Assembly (NCBI RefSeq): GCF_000308655.1
Contig: NZ_BAGC01000043.1
Coordinates: 620,001 to 684,000 of the forward strand
Length of the DNA stretch: 64,000 nucleotides
Reading direction: 5' to 3'
Origin: Nocardia niigatensis NBRC 100131
Lineage (GTDB): Bacteria; Actinomycetota; Actinomycetes; Mycobacteriales; Mycobacteriaceae
Shown: piece by piece, positions 33,901 to 42,482 of the stretch
Numbering within the stretch: position 1 is the stretch's first letter
Layout of the letters: every line of letters starts with the position of its first letter
The notes under the pieces: model-generated
Databases searched by the model: none
What the model saw: only the letters and a program-made list of their open reading frames with translations
What the model was told of the DNA's origin: nothing
Translations under genes and position numbers: made by a program

Positions 33901-35468
33901 GAGACCTCCTCGGCGAGCGCCACCGCCGCGGACGCCGCCCGAGCGCCCAGGCTGTAGCGGTACACGTCGAGATCGAAATGACGGTTCTGCCAATACATCT
34001 CGCCGTGCGTGGACGGACGGAACGGCGAATCGCCGTGATTGTCGATGTAGTAGGTGTTGGAGCCCGCGCAGACCGAGGTGAACAGGAAGTTCTTCTCCTG
34101 CCGGCGCAGACAACGCTGGAAGTACTCGTCGTGCACGTCCTGCCGGATCTCCACCTCGTTGGCGCCGCGCGCCTTCGCCTCCGCGATAACCCGCGCCAGA
34201 TGCGCCGAGGTGGCCTCGATCATCCAGATATCGGAGCCCAGCACGAACCCGTAAGGCCCGGTGATGGTGAACGAGTTCGGGAATCGCGGTACCGAAACTC
34301 CCTGGTAGGACTGGTATCGCTGCTCGTCCCAGAACTGTTCGAGATCCCGGCCGCCGCGCCCGCGCACCGGGAAGGGCGGGATCGCGCCCTTGTCCCAGAG
34401 CTTGAAGCCGGTGGCGCACACGAGCACGTCGATCTCGTGCTCGCTCCCGTCCGCGGTGACCACACCGTGTTCGTTGACCCGCTCGATGGATTCGGTGACC
34501 AGGCTGACGTCGGACCGGTTGAACGTCTTCAGGTAGTCGTTCGACATGGACGGCCGCTTGCAGCCCAATCCGTAACGCGGCGTGAGCTTTTCGCGCAGCT
34601 CGGGATCTCGGACCTGCGACCGCATCCACCGCCGGATCGGCGCCTCCGCGATTCGCCGCCCGGCGCCGGTGAGCCAGGCCGGCCCGGCCACCATGCCGCT
34701 CATGGCCACCTCGGTGCCGAGGTTGCCGGCCAGCCGCAGGACCGAACGCAGCCGCGGGTCGCCGAGCATGGCGCGTCCGAGCCGGCCCATCGCGGCGTCG
34801 TTCTTCGGGAATACCCAGATGGGCGTCCGCTGGAACACCGTCAGATGCGCGGTCTGGTCGACGATCGCCGGAATCAGCTGCAGCGCGGTGGCTCCCGTGC
34901 CGATCACCGCCACCCGCTTGCCGGCCAACGAGACGTCGTGATCCCACAGGGCCGTGTGCACGAGCGTCCCGCCGAAGGTGTCCAACCCCTCGATATCGGG
35001 CATCTTCGGCCGCTCCAGCCCGCCGATGGCCAGCACCATGTACCGCGCGGTGAGTTGTGCTCCACCGTCGGCGGTCAAGCGCCACAGACTGTTCCGGTCG
35101 TCGAACTCGGCCGCCACGATGGTCGTGTTCAGCCGCAGCTTGTCCCGCAGCCCGTACTTGTCGACCATGCTCTCGGCGTAGTCCCGCAGCTCGTTTCCAG
35201 GGGCGAAGATTCGCGACCAGTCCCCGCGCTGCTCACAGGAGAAGCTGTAGATGAACGACGGAATGTCCACTGCCACCCCGGGATAGGTATTGGCGTGCCA
35301 GGTCCCGCCCACCCGATCCCACTTGTCCACGATGACGAAATCATGGATACCTTTGCGCTGCAATGCGATACCGGTGCCGATGCCACCGAACCCGGCCCCG
35401 ACCACGATGACCTCGTGATCGGGCCGGATCGCGGCCGGCGCACCCCTGCCACCACGTTGTGTTGCCAT
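33897..35468 (-). CDS. Flavin-containing monooxygenase (Baeyer-Villiger type)
   Basis: 523 residues. FAD motif VGAGFGGIGTGIAL, GGTWHANTYPGVAVDIPSF, the BVMO-like FGGTLVHTALWDHDVSLAGK and NADPH motif IGTGATALQLIPAI. Related to actinobacterial steroid/cyclohexanone monooxygenases and to MymA-type enzymes. Start ATG 35468 is backed by GGAGGAG; a start at 35495 overlaps the upstream gene. With the SDR it likely performs alcohol-to-ketone-to-ester oxidation of a hydrophobic substrate. Confidence 0.92.
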   Translation of the reverse strand: MATQRGGRGAPAAIRPDHEVIVVGAGFGGIGTGIALQRKGIHDFVIVDKWDRVGGTWHANTYPGVAVDIPSFIYSFSCEQRGDWSRIFAPGNELRDYAESMVDKYGLRDKLRLNTTIVAAEFDDRNSLWRLTADGGAQLTARYMVLAIGGLERPKMPDIEGLDTFGGTLVHTALWDHDVSLAGKRVAVIGTGATALQLIPAIVDQTAHLTVFQRTPIWVFPKNDAAMGRLGRAMLGDPRLRSVLRLAGNLGTEVAMSGMVAGPAWLTGAGRRIAEAPIRRWMRSQVRDPELREKLTPRYGLGCKRPSMSNDYLKTFNRSDVSLVTESIERVNEHGVVTADGSEHEIDVLVCATGFKLWDKGAIPPFPVRGRGGRDLEQFWDEQRYQSYQGVSVPRFPNSFTITGPYGFVLGSDIWMIEATSAHLARVIAEAKARGANEVEIRQDVHDEYFQRCLRRQEKNFLFTSVCAGSNTYYIDNHGDSPFRPSTHGEMYWQNRHFDLDVYRYSLGARAASAAVALAEEVS

Positions 35469-35484
35469 GTCCGTCTCCTCCGGC

Positions 35485-36366
35485 TCAGCCGACACGGTCG
35501 GACAGTTCGCCGTCCGCGCCGAACAGCTCCCGCTGCCACTGCGCGAGCAGTCCGTCGGTGTCGATGTGGTCGGGGTGGAAACCGGGGCGCATGTAGGGCC
35601 GCATCTCCTTCAGCAGCCCCTTGACAATGGGCCCCCGAGCCAGCCGGACCGTCTGTCGCACCACCTCGAACGGCCGCCAGCTGCGCGGATCACTGAGGAT
35701 CGAGGCGAATACGCCGAGCGAGACCAGCGGAATGGTGACCACGTACAGCCCCGCCATCACTCCGATGCGGGCGGCCTCGGTCCCCCCGGTGGCCCGGAAG
35801 ACGTCGAAGGCCACGGACTTGTGCTCGAGTTCCTCGAAGGCGTGCCAGTTCAGCAGCTGCCACACCTCCGGGTCTCCCGGAATGTCCTGGATCTCCTGGC
35901 TGCTCAGAATGCGTTTGGCCAGGGTGGCCGTGTAGTGCTCGGCCGCCGCGGTGAACGCCAGGTGCACCTGGGGCGTCACCGCGTTCTCGATCGCGATGAC
36001 ACCCCGCTCCCGCAGCGCGCCGGGGGCGAAGGTGAAGAGCCGGACGATGGGGAAGCCGTTCTCGATGAGCAGCTCGTTCAATCGCCGATGCTGTTGCCCG
36101 TGCACCGCCTCCTGCCCGATGAATCCGGCCACCCGCTTCTTGAGCACTGGATCGGTGACCTCGCCGGAGAACTTGCGCACCGAGCGGATGAACGATTCCT
36201 CGCCCGGCGGAAAGGCGCCCGAGAGCACGGCGATCAAATGCGTCAAAGGGATGTCGCCCCGGACGAATTGGTGCGCCATCGGTTCGGGCTCACCGAACCG
36301 GAATCGCAGGCGCCGCACCTTCGGATAGGGCATGAGGGACGTGCTGTCCTGCCGACCGATCGACAT
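35485..36366 (-). CDS. PF10118 predicted metal-dependent hydrolase (copy 1)
   Basis: 293 residues of PF10118 (COG3687). Conserved metal-type motifs: PPGEESFIRSVRKF, IGQEAVHGQQHRRLN, AAEHYTATLAKR and FEELEHKSVAFDVF, forming an E/H set like ferritin-like diiron proteins. Annotated as hydrolase but biochemistry is unproven; diiron oxidation is plausible. Two membrane-associated hydrophobic stretches follow (IGVMAGLYVVTIPLVSLGVF). Strongly similar to the gene upstream, so a tandem duplicate. Confidence 0.88.
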   Translation of the reverse strand: MSIGRQDSTSLMPYPKVRRLRFRFGEPEPMAHQFVRGDIPLTHLIAVLSGAFPPGEESFIRSVRKFSGEVTDPVLKKRVAGFIGQEAVHGQQHRRLNELLIENGFPIVRLFTFAPGALRERGVIAIENAVTPQVHLAFTAAAEHYTATLAKRILSSQEIQDIPGDPEVWQLLNWHAFEELEHKSVAFDVFRATGGTEAARIGVMAGLYVVTIPLVSLGVFASILSDPRSWRPFEVVRQTVRLARGPIVKGLLKEMRPYMRPGFHPDHIDTDGLLAQWQRELFGADGELSDRVG

Positions 36367-36397
36367 TGGCCGGTCCTTTCTGGCAATGGAGTGGTGA

Positions 36398-37258
36398 CTA
36401 CTTCAAGTGGTCGACGAGCTGGCCGTCGTTCCCGAAAAGCTCCTGCTGCCAACGGGACAGCAGCGCCGTGGTGTCGATGTGGTCGGGATGGAAGCCGGGC
36501 CGCAGGTACTTGCCGAGCTCCGGCATGAGCCCGCGGAAGACCGGTCCGGTGAACAGCCGGTACGCCTCGCGCGCCACCCGGATCGGCTGCCGCCGCGCGG
36601 CCGGGTCGCGCCCGACGGCGAGCGCGAGGCTCAGATAGGTCAGCGGCAGCGTCAGCGAGTACATGGCGAGCATGACCCCGATGCGGGTGCGTTCGGTGCC
36701 GCCGACCGCGCGGAACACGTCGAAGGCCACCGACTTGTGCTCGAGTTCTTCCAGCGCATGCCAATTCAGCAGATTCCACACTTCCGGATCACCGGGAATG
36801 GCCTGGATCTCGTCGCTGGAGAGCACCCGCTGCGCGAGGACCGCGGTGTAGTGCTCGGCCGCCGCGGTCATGGCCAGGTGGATCTCGGGCGGCACCCGCT
36901 CCTCGATCCAGAGCATGCGCTCCTTGGCCCGGTCGGAATCCAGCCAGGTGATGGGATAGCCCAGCTCGACCAGCTTTTCATTGAGTTTGCGGTGCTCCTG
37001 TCCGTGCATGGCCTCCTGTCCGACGAAACCGGTCACCCGCTTCTTCAGCAGGGGATCGGTGACGCGGTCGGCCACCCGGCGCACCGAGCGGATGAAGGAC
37101 TCCTCCCCCGCCGGGAAGCCACCGGACATCCCGGCGACGAAATGGCTGTAGACCATGTCGTTTTCGACGAAGTACTTGTCATCGGCAACGCGCTGATCGA
37201 ATCGGAACCTGATGCGGCGGGCCTTGGGATAGGGCTGCGCCGGAAGGGCATTCGCCAT
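36398..37258 (-). CDS. PF10118 predicted metal-dependent hydrolase (copy 2)
   Basis: 286 residues. It shares the motifs of its neighbour (PAGEESFIRSVRRV, GQEAMHGQEHRKLN, AAEHYTAVLAQR, LEELEHKSVAFDVF, YLRPGFHPDHIDT). ATG 37258 has AAGGA at good spacing; ATG 37267 is also possible. First gene of the minus-strand operon PF10118-PF10118-FMO-SDR-reductase, divergent from a TetR gene 124 bp away that probably represses it. Confidence 0.88.
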   Translation of the reverse strand: MANALPAQPYPKARRIRFRFDQRVADDKYFVENDMVYSHFVAGMSGGFPAGEESFIRSVRRVADRVTDPLLKKRVTGFVGQEAMHGQEHRKLNEKLVELGYPITWLDSDRAKERMLWIEERVPPEIHLAMTAAAEHYTAVLAQRVLSSDEIQAIPGDPEVWNLLNWHALEELEHKSVAFDVFRAVGGTERTRIGVMLAMYSLTLPLTYLSLALAVGRDPAARRQPIRVAREAYRLFTGPVFRGLMPELGKYLRPGFHPDHIDTTALLSRWQQELFGNDGQLVDHLK

Positions 37259-37382
37259 CTGGACCATCCTTGATGCAACACGAAGTACCTAGTACCGCGT
37301 GTTCGATGTGATGCCCAGTGTAGAATTGTCCCAGACAGTGCACAAGGGGTGCGTCGTAACGGATCGAATTACAATCTGCCGC

Positions 37383-38102
37383 ATGGTCTCCCACCCGCCT
37401 CGCGACCGCCCGGGCGAGCGGAAGGGCGACGCGCGCTACGACCGCTGGCACTCGCATCGCACCACGGTCCGGGCCGAGCTCATCGAGGCCACCATCCGCG
37501 CGATCGACGCCCACGGACCCGACCTGTCCATCGACAATGTGGTGAAAACCGCTGGTATACCGCGCCCCAAGCTGTATCGCTTCTTCGGCGACAAGGTGGA
37601 ACTGCTGGCCGCGGTGAGCGGGCGCGTCCAGCAGCTCATCGTCGAGCGGGTCACTCCGCATCTGAACCCCGCCGGCCCGGTCCGCGACGCCCTGCGCACC
37701 GCCCTGACCGCCTATATCGACCTGGTGTCCGAGCGCCCCAATCTGTTTCGCTTCATTGTCAGCTCACAGGTGGTCGCGGCCTTCGGCGCGACTCGGCTGG
37801 TCGAGGACGGACGCCCACTGTCCGATACAGTCGCGGCCTTCTTCTCCGGCGTGCTGCGCCTGCGCGGCGCCAACGGCGATCACACCCAGTTCGCGGTGGA
37901 CGCCCTGCTCGGCGCGATCGGCCTGGGGGTGCTGCGCTGGCTCAACGAACCATCCATCACCGCAAAGGAACTCGCGGAGGAACTGACCGCCTTCGCCTGG
38001 GGCGCGCTCGCGGCCACCGCCGCCGCCCGCGGCCTCACCCTCGACCCCGACGCGCCGCTGCTGCCCCCGGCCGGGCGCAGGTTGCCGCAGCTCAGCGAAT
38101 GA
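37383..38102 (+). CDS. TetR-family regulator
   Basis: 239 residues from ATG 37383 (MVSHPPRD). HTH: TTVRAELIEATIRAIDAHGP, LSIDNVVKTAGIPRPKLYRF, GDKVELL. It faces the PF10118/FMO operon, with a partly palindromic GTACCTAGTAC (37285-37295) and repeated CAGTG in the shared promoter. Earlier in-frame starts (37299) would cover that promoter. Its 3' end overlaps the convergent TetR gene by 11 bases. Confidence 0.88.
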   Translation: MVSHPPRDRPGERKGDARYDRWHSHRTTVRAELIEATIRAIDAHGPDLSIDNVVKTAGIPRPKLYRFFGDKVELLAAVSGRVQQLIVERVTPHLNPAGPVRDALRTALTAYIDLVSERPNLFRFIVSSQVVAAFGATRLVEDGRPLSDTVAAFFSGVLRLRGANGDHTQFAVDALLGAIGLGVLRWLNEPSITAKELAEELTAFAWGALAATAAARGLTLDPDAPLLPPAGRRLPQLSE

Positions 38103-38634
38103 AGCGTTCCACCATCCGCCGCTCACTGGCGGCATCGGCCAGCGGCCAGGTCAGCAGCGAGAGCACCATGCGGACGATCCATTGCGCCGCTTCGTCATCC
38201 GGCGCGATCCCGACGAGCAGGGTGGCGATCCGCCCCAGCTCCGGGGAGCCGGCGAAGGCCCGGTCGCTACCGCCCGCCCGGCTGCCCGCGAATCCCTTGG
38301 CCAGCACCGGATCCGCACGCACCGCCGCCACCGACGCCAGGATCGCCTCCACGATTCGCCGCGAGCCCTCGTAGCGCCGTACCGCCGCGGTCACCCGTTC
38401 GGCCACTCCCAGCGCCGATTTGGCCATCACCGCGTCGAAAAGCGCGGCCTTGCCGGGAAAGTGCCGGTACAGCGTGGCCCGCGAACACCCGACCGTGTTG
38501 GCCACCTCGTCCATCCCCACACGGTCGAACCCGCGGGCCTGGAACAACTCCGACGCGACCCCGACAATCCGCTCCGCGGCGACCGACCGCCGCACGCCAC
38601 CCGCCAGCCAGTCCACCCGCTGCTCGGTCACCAT
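38092..38634 (-). CDS. TetR-family regulator
   Basis: 180 residues. HTH at ~18-65: AAERIVGVASELFQARGFDR, MDEVANTVGCSRATLYRHFP, GKAALFDAV. The C-terminal domain is short. It lies next to the SulP relic and alkylsulfatase but is transcribed away from them, so it could regulate that region. Overlaps the convergent regulator's end by 11 bases. Confidence 0.88.
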   Translation of the reverse strand: MVTEQRVDWLAGGVRRSVAAERIVGVASELFQARGFDRVGMDEVANTVGCSRATLYRHFPGKAALFDAVMAKSALGVAERVTAAVRRYEGSRRIVEAILASVAAVRADPVLAKGFAGSRAGGSDRAFAGSPELGRIATLLVGIAPDDEAAQWIVRMVLSLLTWPLADAASERRMVERFIR

Positions 38635-38769
38635 CCCACTCCTCGTCGCTGAAGATCAGGTCTCATCCTGAGATGTGAGCCGGGATTCGTCCAGGGTCGA
38701 TGCGGCCGCGCCAGGCCAGGTCGAGGTATCCATCAGATAGCCGCATCCGCGCAAACACCCAGGACAACG

Positions 38770-39129
38770 TTGGATACCCGTCTGCAACAGACCTGTCTCA
38801 AATTGCTGGAAGTTCACCTGTTCTGTGTGAGGCTGGCGGAAGACCGCGGATTGGACAGTGTGCTCGAGGACATGGTCTACGCCTCGATCGCCGGATTCAA
38901 CCCGGTCGGCGGCCTCTACGCGCGCGTGGCGCCGTCCACCCTCGGCTCACCGCCGGAGGACGACTCGTGCCGGCGGGCGTGCAACCCGAGCCGGCGCAGA
39001 GTCATGAAGCACACCGGGCTCACCGGCGAGTTCGGCGTCGACATCGTCGGGACCGAGCCGGAAATCTTCGGGCCGGTCGCGAAGGCCGTCGATCTCGGAA
39101 CCAACTGGATCGAGAGTCGGAAACCCAAC
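38770..39129 (+). pseudogene. SulP-type anion transporter relic with internal deletion
   Basis: In one frame, residues from DMVYASIAGFNPVGGLYARV (38869 on) match the first transmembrane region of SulP transporters (usually MVYAxIAGFNPVxGLYA). After an unrelated junction (~38950-39000), KHTGLTGEFGVDIVGTEPEI FGPVAKAVDLG matches the end of the cytoplasmic STAS domain. Roughly 450 residues between are missing. The frame happens to stay open into the alkylsulfatase gene, which misleads start prediction. Confidence 0.65.
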
Positions 39130-39141
39130 AGTGAGGTGGTC

Positions 39142-40941
39142 ATGACAGCAGCGCCCGTGGATCGCACCGATTTCGACAATGCCGAGCGGGGTCTGGTCGC
39201 CCGGCTCGACCCCTGCGTCATCAAGGCGCAGGACGGCCGTGAGGTCTTCAGCGCCGAAGACTTCAAGTTCCTCGAAGCCGAGGGCGCGGACACCGTCGAC
39301 CCGAGCCTGTGGCGGCAATCCCAGCTGTGCCGGATCAACGGTCTCTTCGAGGTCTGCGAAGGCGTGTATCAGATTCGCGGTATGGACATCTCGAACATGA
39401 CGCTGATCGAATCCGACAACGGCGTGATCGCGGTGGACCCGCTGATGAGCGCGGAAGTCGCGGCCGCCGGGCTGGCCCTCTACCGCGGGCAGCGCGGTGA
39501 CCGCGCGGTCACCGCGGTGATCTACACCCACCCGCACGCCGACCACTTCGGCGGTGTCCTCGGCGTGGTCGCCCAGGACACCACCGTGCCGATCATCGCG
39601 CCCGAGCACTTCATGGAACACGCCATCTCCGAGAACGTGTACGCGGGCACCGCCATGTTGCGGCGCGGCGGCTACTACGCCGGCGCCAACCTGCCGCGCA
39701 ACCCGCGCGGCGTGACCGGAATCGGCCTGGGTCCCAACGCCTCCACCGGTGAATTCGGACTGCTGGCACCGACCCACGAGATCACCGCCACCGGTCAGGA
39801 GGAAATGATCGACGGCGTGCGGTTCATCTTCCAGATGACGCCCGGTACCGAGGCGCCCGCCGAGATGAACTTCCTACTGCCCGACCACAAGGCGCTGTGC
39901 ATGGCCGAGAACGCCTGCCACACACTGCACAACATCCTCACCCTGCGCGGCGCCCAGGTCCGCGACGCCCGCATGTGGTCGCGCTACATCGCCGAGGCGA
40001 TCGAATTGTTCATCGACGAAACCGATGTCGTGTTCGCCTCGCACCACTGGCCCACCTGGGGCCGGGACAATATCCTCGAGTTCCTCACGCAGCAGCGCGA
40101 CACCTACGCTTACCTGCACGATCAGACCGTGCGGCGGATGAACCAGGGCGAGATCGGCAGCGAGATCGCCGAGAACTTCCCGCTGGCACCGGAATTGGCG
40201 ACACAGTGGAACAACCGCGGCTACTACGGCTCGATCAGCCACGACGTGAAGGCCGTCTACCAGCGCTATCTCGGCTGGTACGACGCCAATCCCTCGCACC
40301 TGTGGCAGCATCCGCCGCAGGCGCAGGCCACCCGCTACGTCGAGCTGCTCGGCGGCGTTGACGCGACGGTCGCCAAGGTGCAGGAGTTCGCCGACAAGGG
40401 TGATCTGCGGTTCGCCGCCGAACTGGGCAGCCACGCGGTCTTCGCCGACCCGTCGCACACCGGGGCCAAGCAGGCCCTCGCAGCCGTGCTGGAACAGCTC
40501 GGCTTCGGCTCCGAGAACGCGACCTGGCGCAACTGCTTCCTCACCGGCGCCCACGAGCTGCAGAACGACGTGAAGCCGACGCCGATGTCGGCGAGCCCGG
40601 CGGTGGCCATGGCAATGAGCATCACCCAGCTCTTCGACACCCTGTCGCTGAATATCGTCGGCGCCCGGGCTTGGTCGGAGAAGCTCAGCATCGCTTGGCA
40701 TTTCACCGACAGCGACGAGACCTATCACATGGAGCTGAGTCACGGCGCGCTCATCCACCACCCGGCCATTCGCAAGCGGGACGCCGATCTCGATATCACC
40801 CTCACCAAAGTCGGCCTGCTGCAACTGATGGCCACCGGCTCGTTCGACGGCCTGCGGACCAAGGGCGACACCGAGGTCTGGAGGCGGCTCACCGGTCTGC
40901 TCGACAAGGCCGACCCGAACTTCACGATCGTCACCCCCTGA
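39142..40941 (+). CDS. MBL-fold alkylsulfatase, SdsA1-like
   Basis: 599 residues. Metallo-beta-lactamase motif THPHADHFGG (His130, His132, Asp134, His135), then MAENACHTLHNIL and ASHHWPTWGRDNI, matching SdsA1/BDS1-type alkylsulfatases; the C-terminal ~130 residues are the SCP2-like domain (LSIAWHFTDSDETYHMELSH). Releases sulfate from primary or secondary alkyl sulfates. ATG 39142 follows GAGGTGG; the frame continues upstream only through the SulP relic. No signal peptide seen, so probably cytoplasmic. Confidence 0.9.
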   Translation: MTAAPVDRTDFDNAERGLVARLDPCVIKAQDGREVFSAEDFKFLEAEGADTVDPSLWRQSQLCRINGLFEVCEGVYQIRGMDISNMTLIESDNGVIAVDPLMSAEVAAAGLALYRGQRGDRAVTAVIYTHPHADHFGGVLGVVAQDTTVPIIAPEHFMEHAISENVYAGTAMLRRGGYYAGANLPRNPRGVTGIGLGPNASTGEFGLLAPTHEITATGQEEMIDGVRFIFQMTPGTEAPAEMNFLLPDHKALCMAENACHTLHNILTLRGAQVRDARMWSRYIAEAIELFIDETDVVFASHHWPTWGRDNILEFLTQQRDTYAYLHDQTVRRMNQGEIGSEIAENFPLAPELATQWNNRGYYGSISHDVKAVYQRYLGWYDANPSHLWQHPPQAQATRYVELLGGVDATVAKVQEFADKGDLRFAAELGSHAVFADPSHTGAKQALAAVLEQLGFGSENATWRNCFLTGAHELQNDVKPTPMSASPAVAMAMSITQLFDTLSLNIVGARAWSEKLSIAWHFTDSDETYHMELSHGALIHHPAIRKRDADLDITLTKVGLLQLMATGSFDGLRTKGDTEVWRRLTGLLDKADPNFTIVTP

Positions 40942-41044
40942 CGCTCGCTATCTCGCCGCGTCGCCTCGATGCACACCGGGGCGGTCCGGCGGACATCTCT
41001 CGATCACAGCCGAATCCACCACAGCCGAACGAGGGAGCGAGAGC

Positions 41045-41719
41045 ATGAACTTCACCATGAAGAGAACGCCCGGGCCGGGCCCTGCGACCTCCATCGAGGC
41101 CATGGGCCTGACCGGCATCGTTTTCGCGCTGCTCGCCTTCATCGCGGTGGAGATGCTGCGCGAACTGCCGGGCTGGCGTGCCGATCACCAGCTCGTGGCA
41201 CAGTGGTTCGGGGTGTCCGGCAACCGCAATCGGATGGCGGTCGTCGTCCTGATCATGATCGTGGCCTCGATCGCGCTGCTGTGGTTCATCGGCACCATCC
41301 GCCGCCGTATCGGCAGTAGCGAGGACAAGCTGTTCGCCACCGTATTCCTCGGCAGCGGACTGGTTCTCATCACCGTGCTGCTGACCTCGATCGCCGCCTT
41401 CGCGATCCCGGCCACCCTCGCGCAGCAGGTGGGCCCGCAGGCCGCGGCCGACGTGTACCCGGTCAGCTATGGCCTGGGGATGAACCTGGTGACCGTCATC
41501 GCGCCGCGTGTCTCGGCGGTGTTCATGCTCTCGCTGGCGAATCTGGCCCGGGTCACCGGAGCGTTCCCCAAGTGGCTGACGATCCTGTCCACGGCGGCGG
41601 CGCTCTTCATGCTGTTCGCGGTGACGGTGTCGATCCATATCGCCTGGATCCTGCCGAGCTGGTCCCTGGTCGTCAGTGTGGTGATCATCTGGCGGCGAAA
41701 GCAATTGGCCGAGCCATGA
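41045..41719 (+). CDS. Integral membrane protein of unknown function
   Basis: 224 residues with about six hydrophobic helices (GIVFALLAFIAVEML, AVVVLIMIVASIALLWFIG, GSGLVLITVLLTSIAAFAI, LTILSTAAALFMLFAVTVS, SWSLVVSVVIIW). No family motif recognised. Start ATG 41045 with GAGGGAG upstream. It follows the alkylsulfatase by ~100 bp on the same strand and may be co-transcribed. Converges on a TetR gene with a 7-bp gap. Confidence 0.75.
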   Translation: MNFTMKRTPGPGPATSIEAMGLTGIVFALLAFIAVEMLRELPGWRADHQLVAQWFGVSGNRNRMAVVVLIMIVASIALLWFIGTIRRRIGSSEDKLFATVFLGSGLVLITVLLTSIAAFAIPATLAQQVGPQAAADVYPVSYGLGMNLVTVIAPRVSAVFMLSLANLARVTGAFPKWLTILSTAAALFMLFAVTVSIHIAWILPSWSLVVSVVIIWRRKQLAEP

Positions 41720-41726
41720 CGGTTCG

Positions 41727-42359
41727 TCAGGGCGCCGTCATCAGGGGCTGGAGATACCGGATCGCGTAATCACGCAGCTGCGCTTCGGATTCCAGCAGCG
41801 GCGGCGCGTCCGGCGTCAGCACCAGGGAGTGGATCAGCCGCACGACCGTGGTGGCGTAGAACTCCGCCTGCTCGTTCCCGGCCAGCCCGAGCTGGGCGCG
41901 CCCCTCGTTCACCTGCGCGGTCACGAACGCGGTCGCGATGCGCAGGATCTCCCCGGCCTCCAGGGTGAGCCAGCCCAGCACCTCGTCGCGGTCCACCGCG
42001 AAGAGCCGGCGCAGCAGCGGATGATCGCGCAATGTCGTGACGGTGATGATGAAGCCGCGGGTGTGCCGTTCGAGCGGATCGGCGATATCCCCGATGCCCC
42101 GCTCGATCTCGGCCAGCGTCCGGCGCACCTCGTGGGACAGCGCGGCGCGGGTGATCTCCTCGCGCCCGCCCATCCGGCGATAGAGCGTGGCCCGGTTCAC
42201 CCCCGCCCGCTTGGCGATGTCGTCGGCACTGGTCCGGCGAATGCCGACCAGCGAGAACTGTTCCAGCGCGGCCTCTTTGATGCGCGTGTCCACGGCGTCG
42301 TCGGGTTCGACGGCCGTGAGCAGGGCCTGCAGCGACAAGGGTGATTCCACCGGGCGCAC
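41727..42359 (-). CDS. TetR-family regulator of the MpaB-like gene
   Basis: 210 residues. HTH: AALEQFSLVGIRRTSADDIA, KRAGVNRATLYRRMGGREEI. The C-terminal domain is of the usual size. It is divergent from the DUF2236 gene at 42483; the shared 120-bp space contains matching GCGACA/TGTCGC repeats around a 15-bp palindrome, the probable operator for both genes. Confidence 0.88.
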   Translation of the reverse strand: MRPVESPLSLQALLTAVEPDDAVDTRIKEAALEQFSLVGIRRTSADDIAKRAGVNRATLYRRMGGREEITRAALSHEVRRTLAEIERGIGDIADPLERHTRGFIITVTTLRDHPLLRRLFAVDRDEVLGWLTLEAGEILRIATAFVTAQVNEGRAQLGLAGNEQAEFYATTVVRLIHSLVLTPDAPPLLESEAQLRDYAIRYLQPLMTAP

Positions 42360-42383
42360 CTCCTGACCGGGAGTCTAGCCGAA

Positions 42384-42425
42384 TGCGACAGGACGACAAA
42401 ATTTGTCGCACCGTCTTGCGACAAA
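42384..42425. promoter_or_regulatory. TetR operator cluster ahead of the MpaB-like gene
   Basis: The palindrome CGACAAA-A-TTTGTCG is at 42394-42408. It is nested in an outer inverted repeat TGCGACA (42384-42390)/TGTCGCA (42404-42410), and another TGCGACAAA begins at 42417. Repeated half-sites in the divergent promoter suggest binding of two regulator dimers. Confidence 0.7.
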
Positions 42426-42482
42426 GAGAGATCATGTGTTGCACTCAACGGCAGGAGTTCCCAATGACGTGGAGGCCGTGCC

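Noticed and set aside
33007..35085. Apparent large protein containing the SDR
   Set aside because: The upstream 390 codons are a shadow of the monooxygenase; the SDR starts at GTG 33900 in a GTGA overlap.
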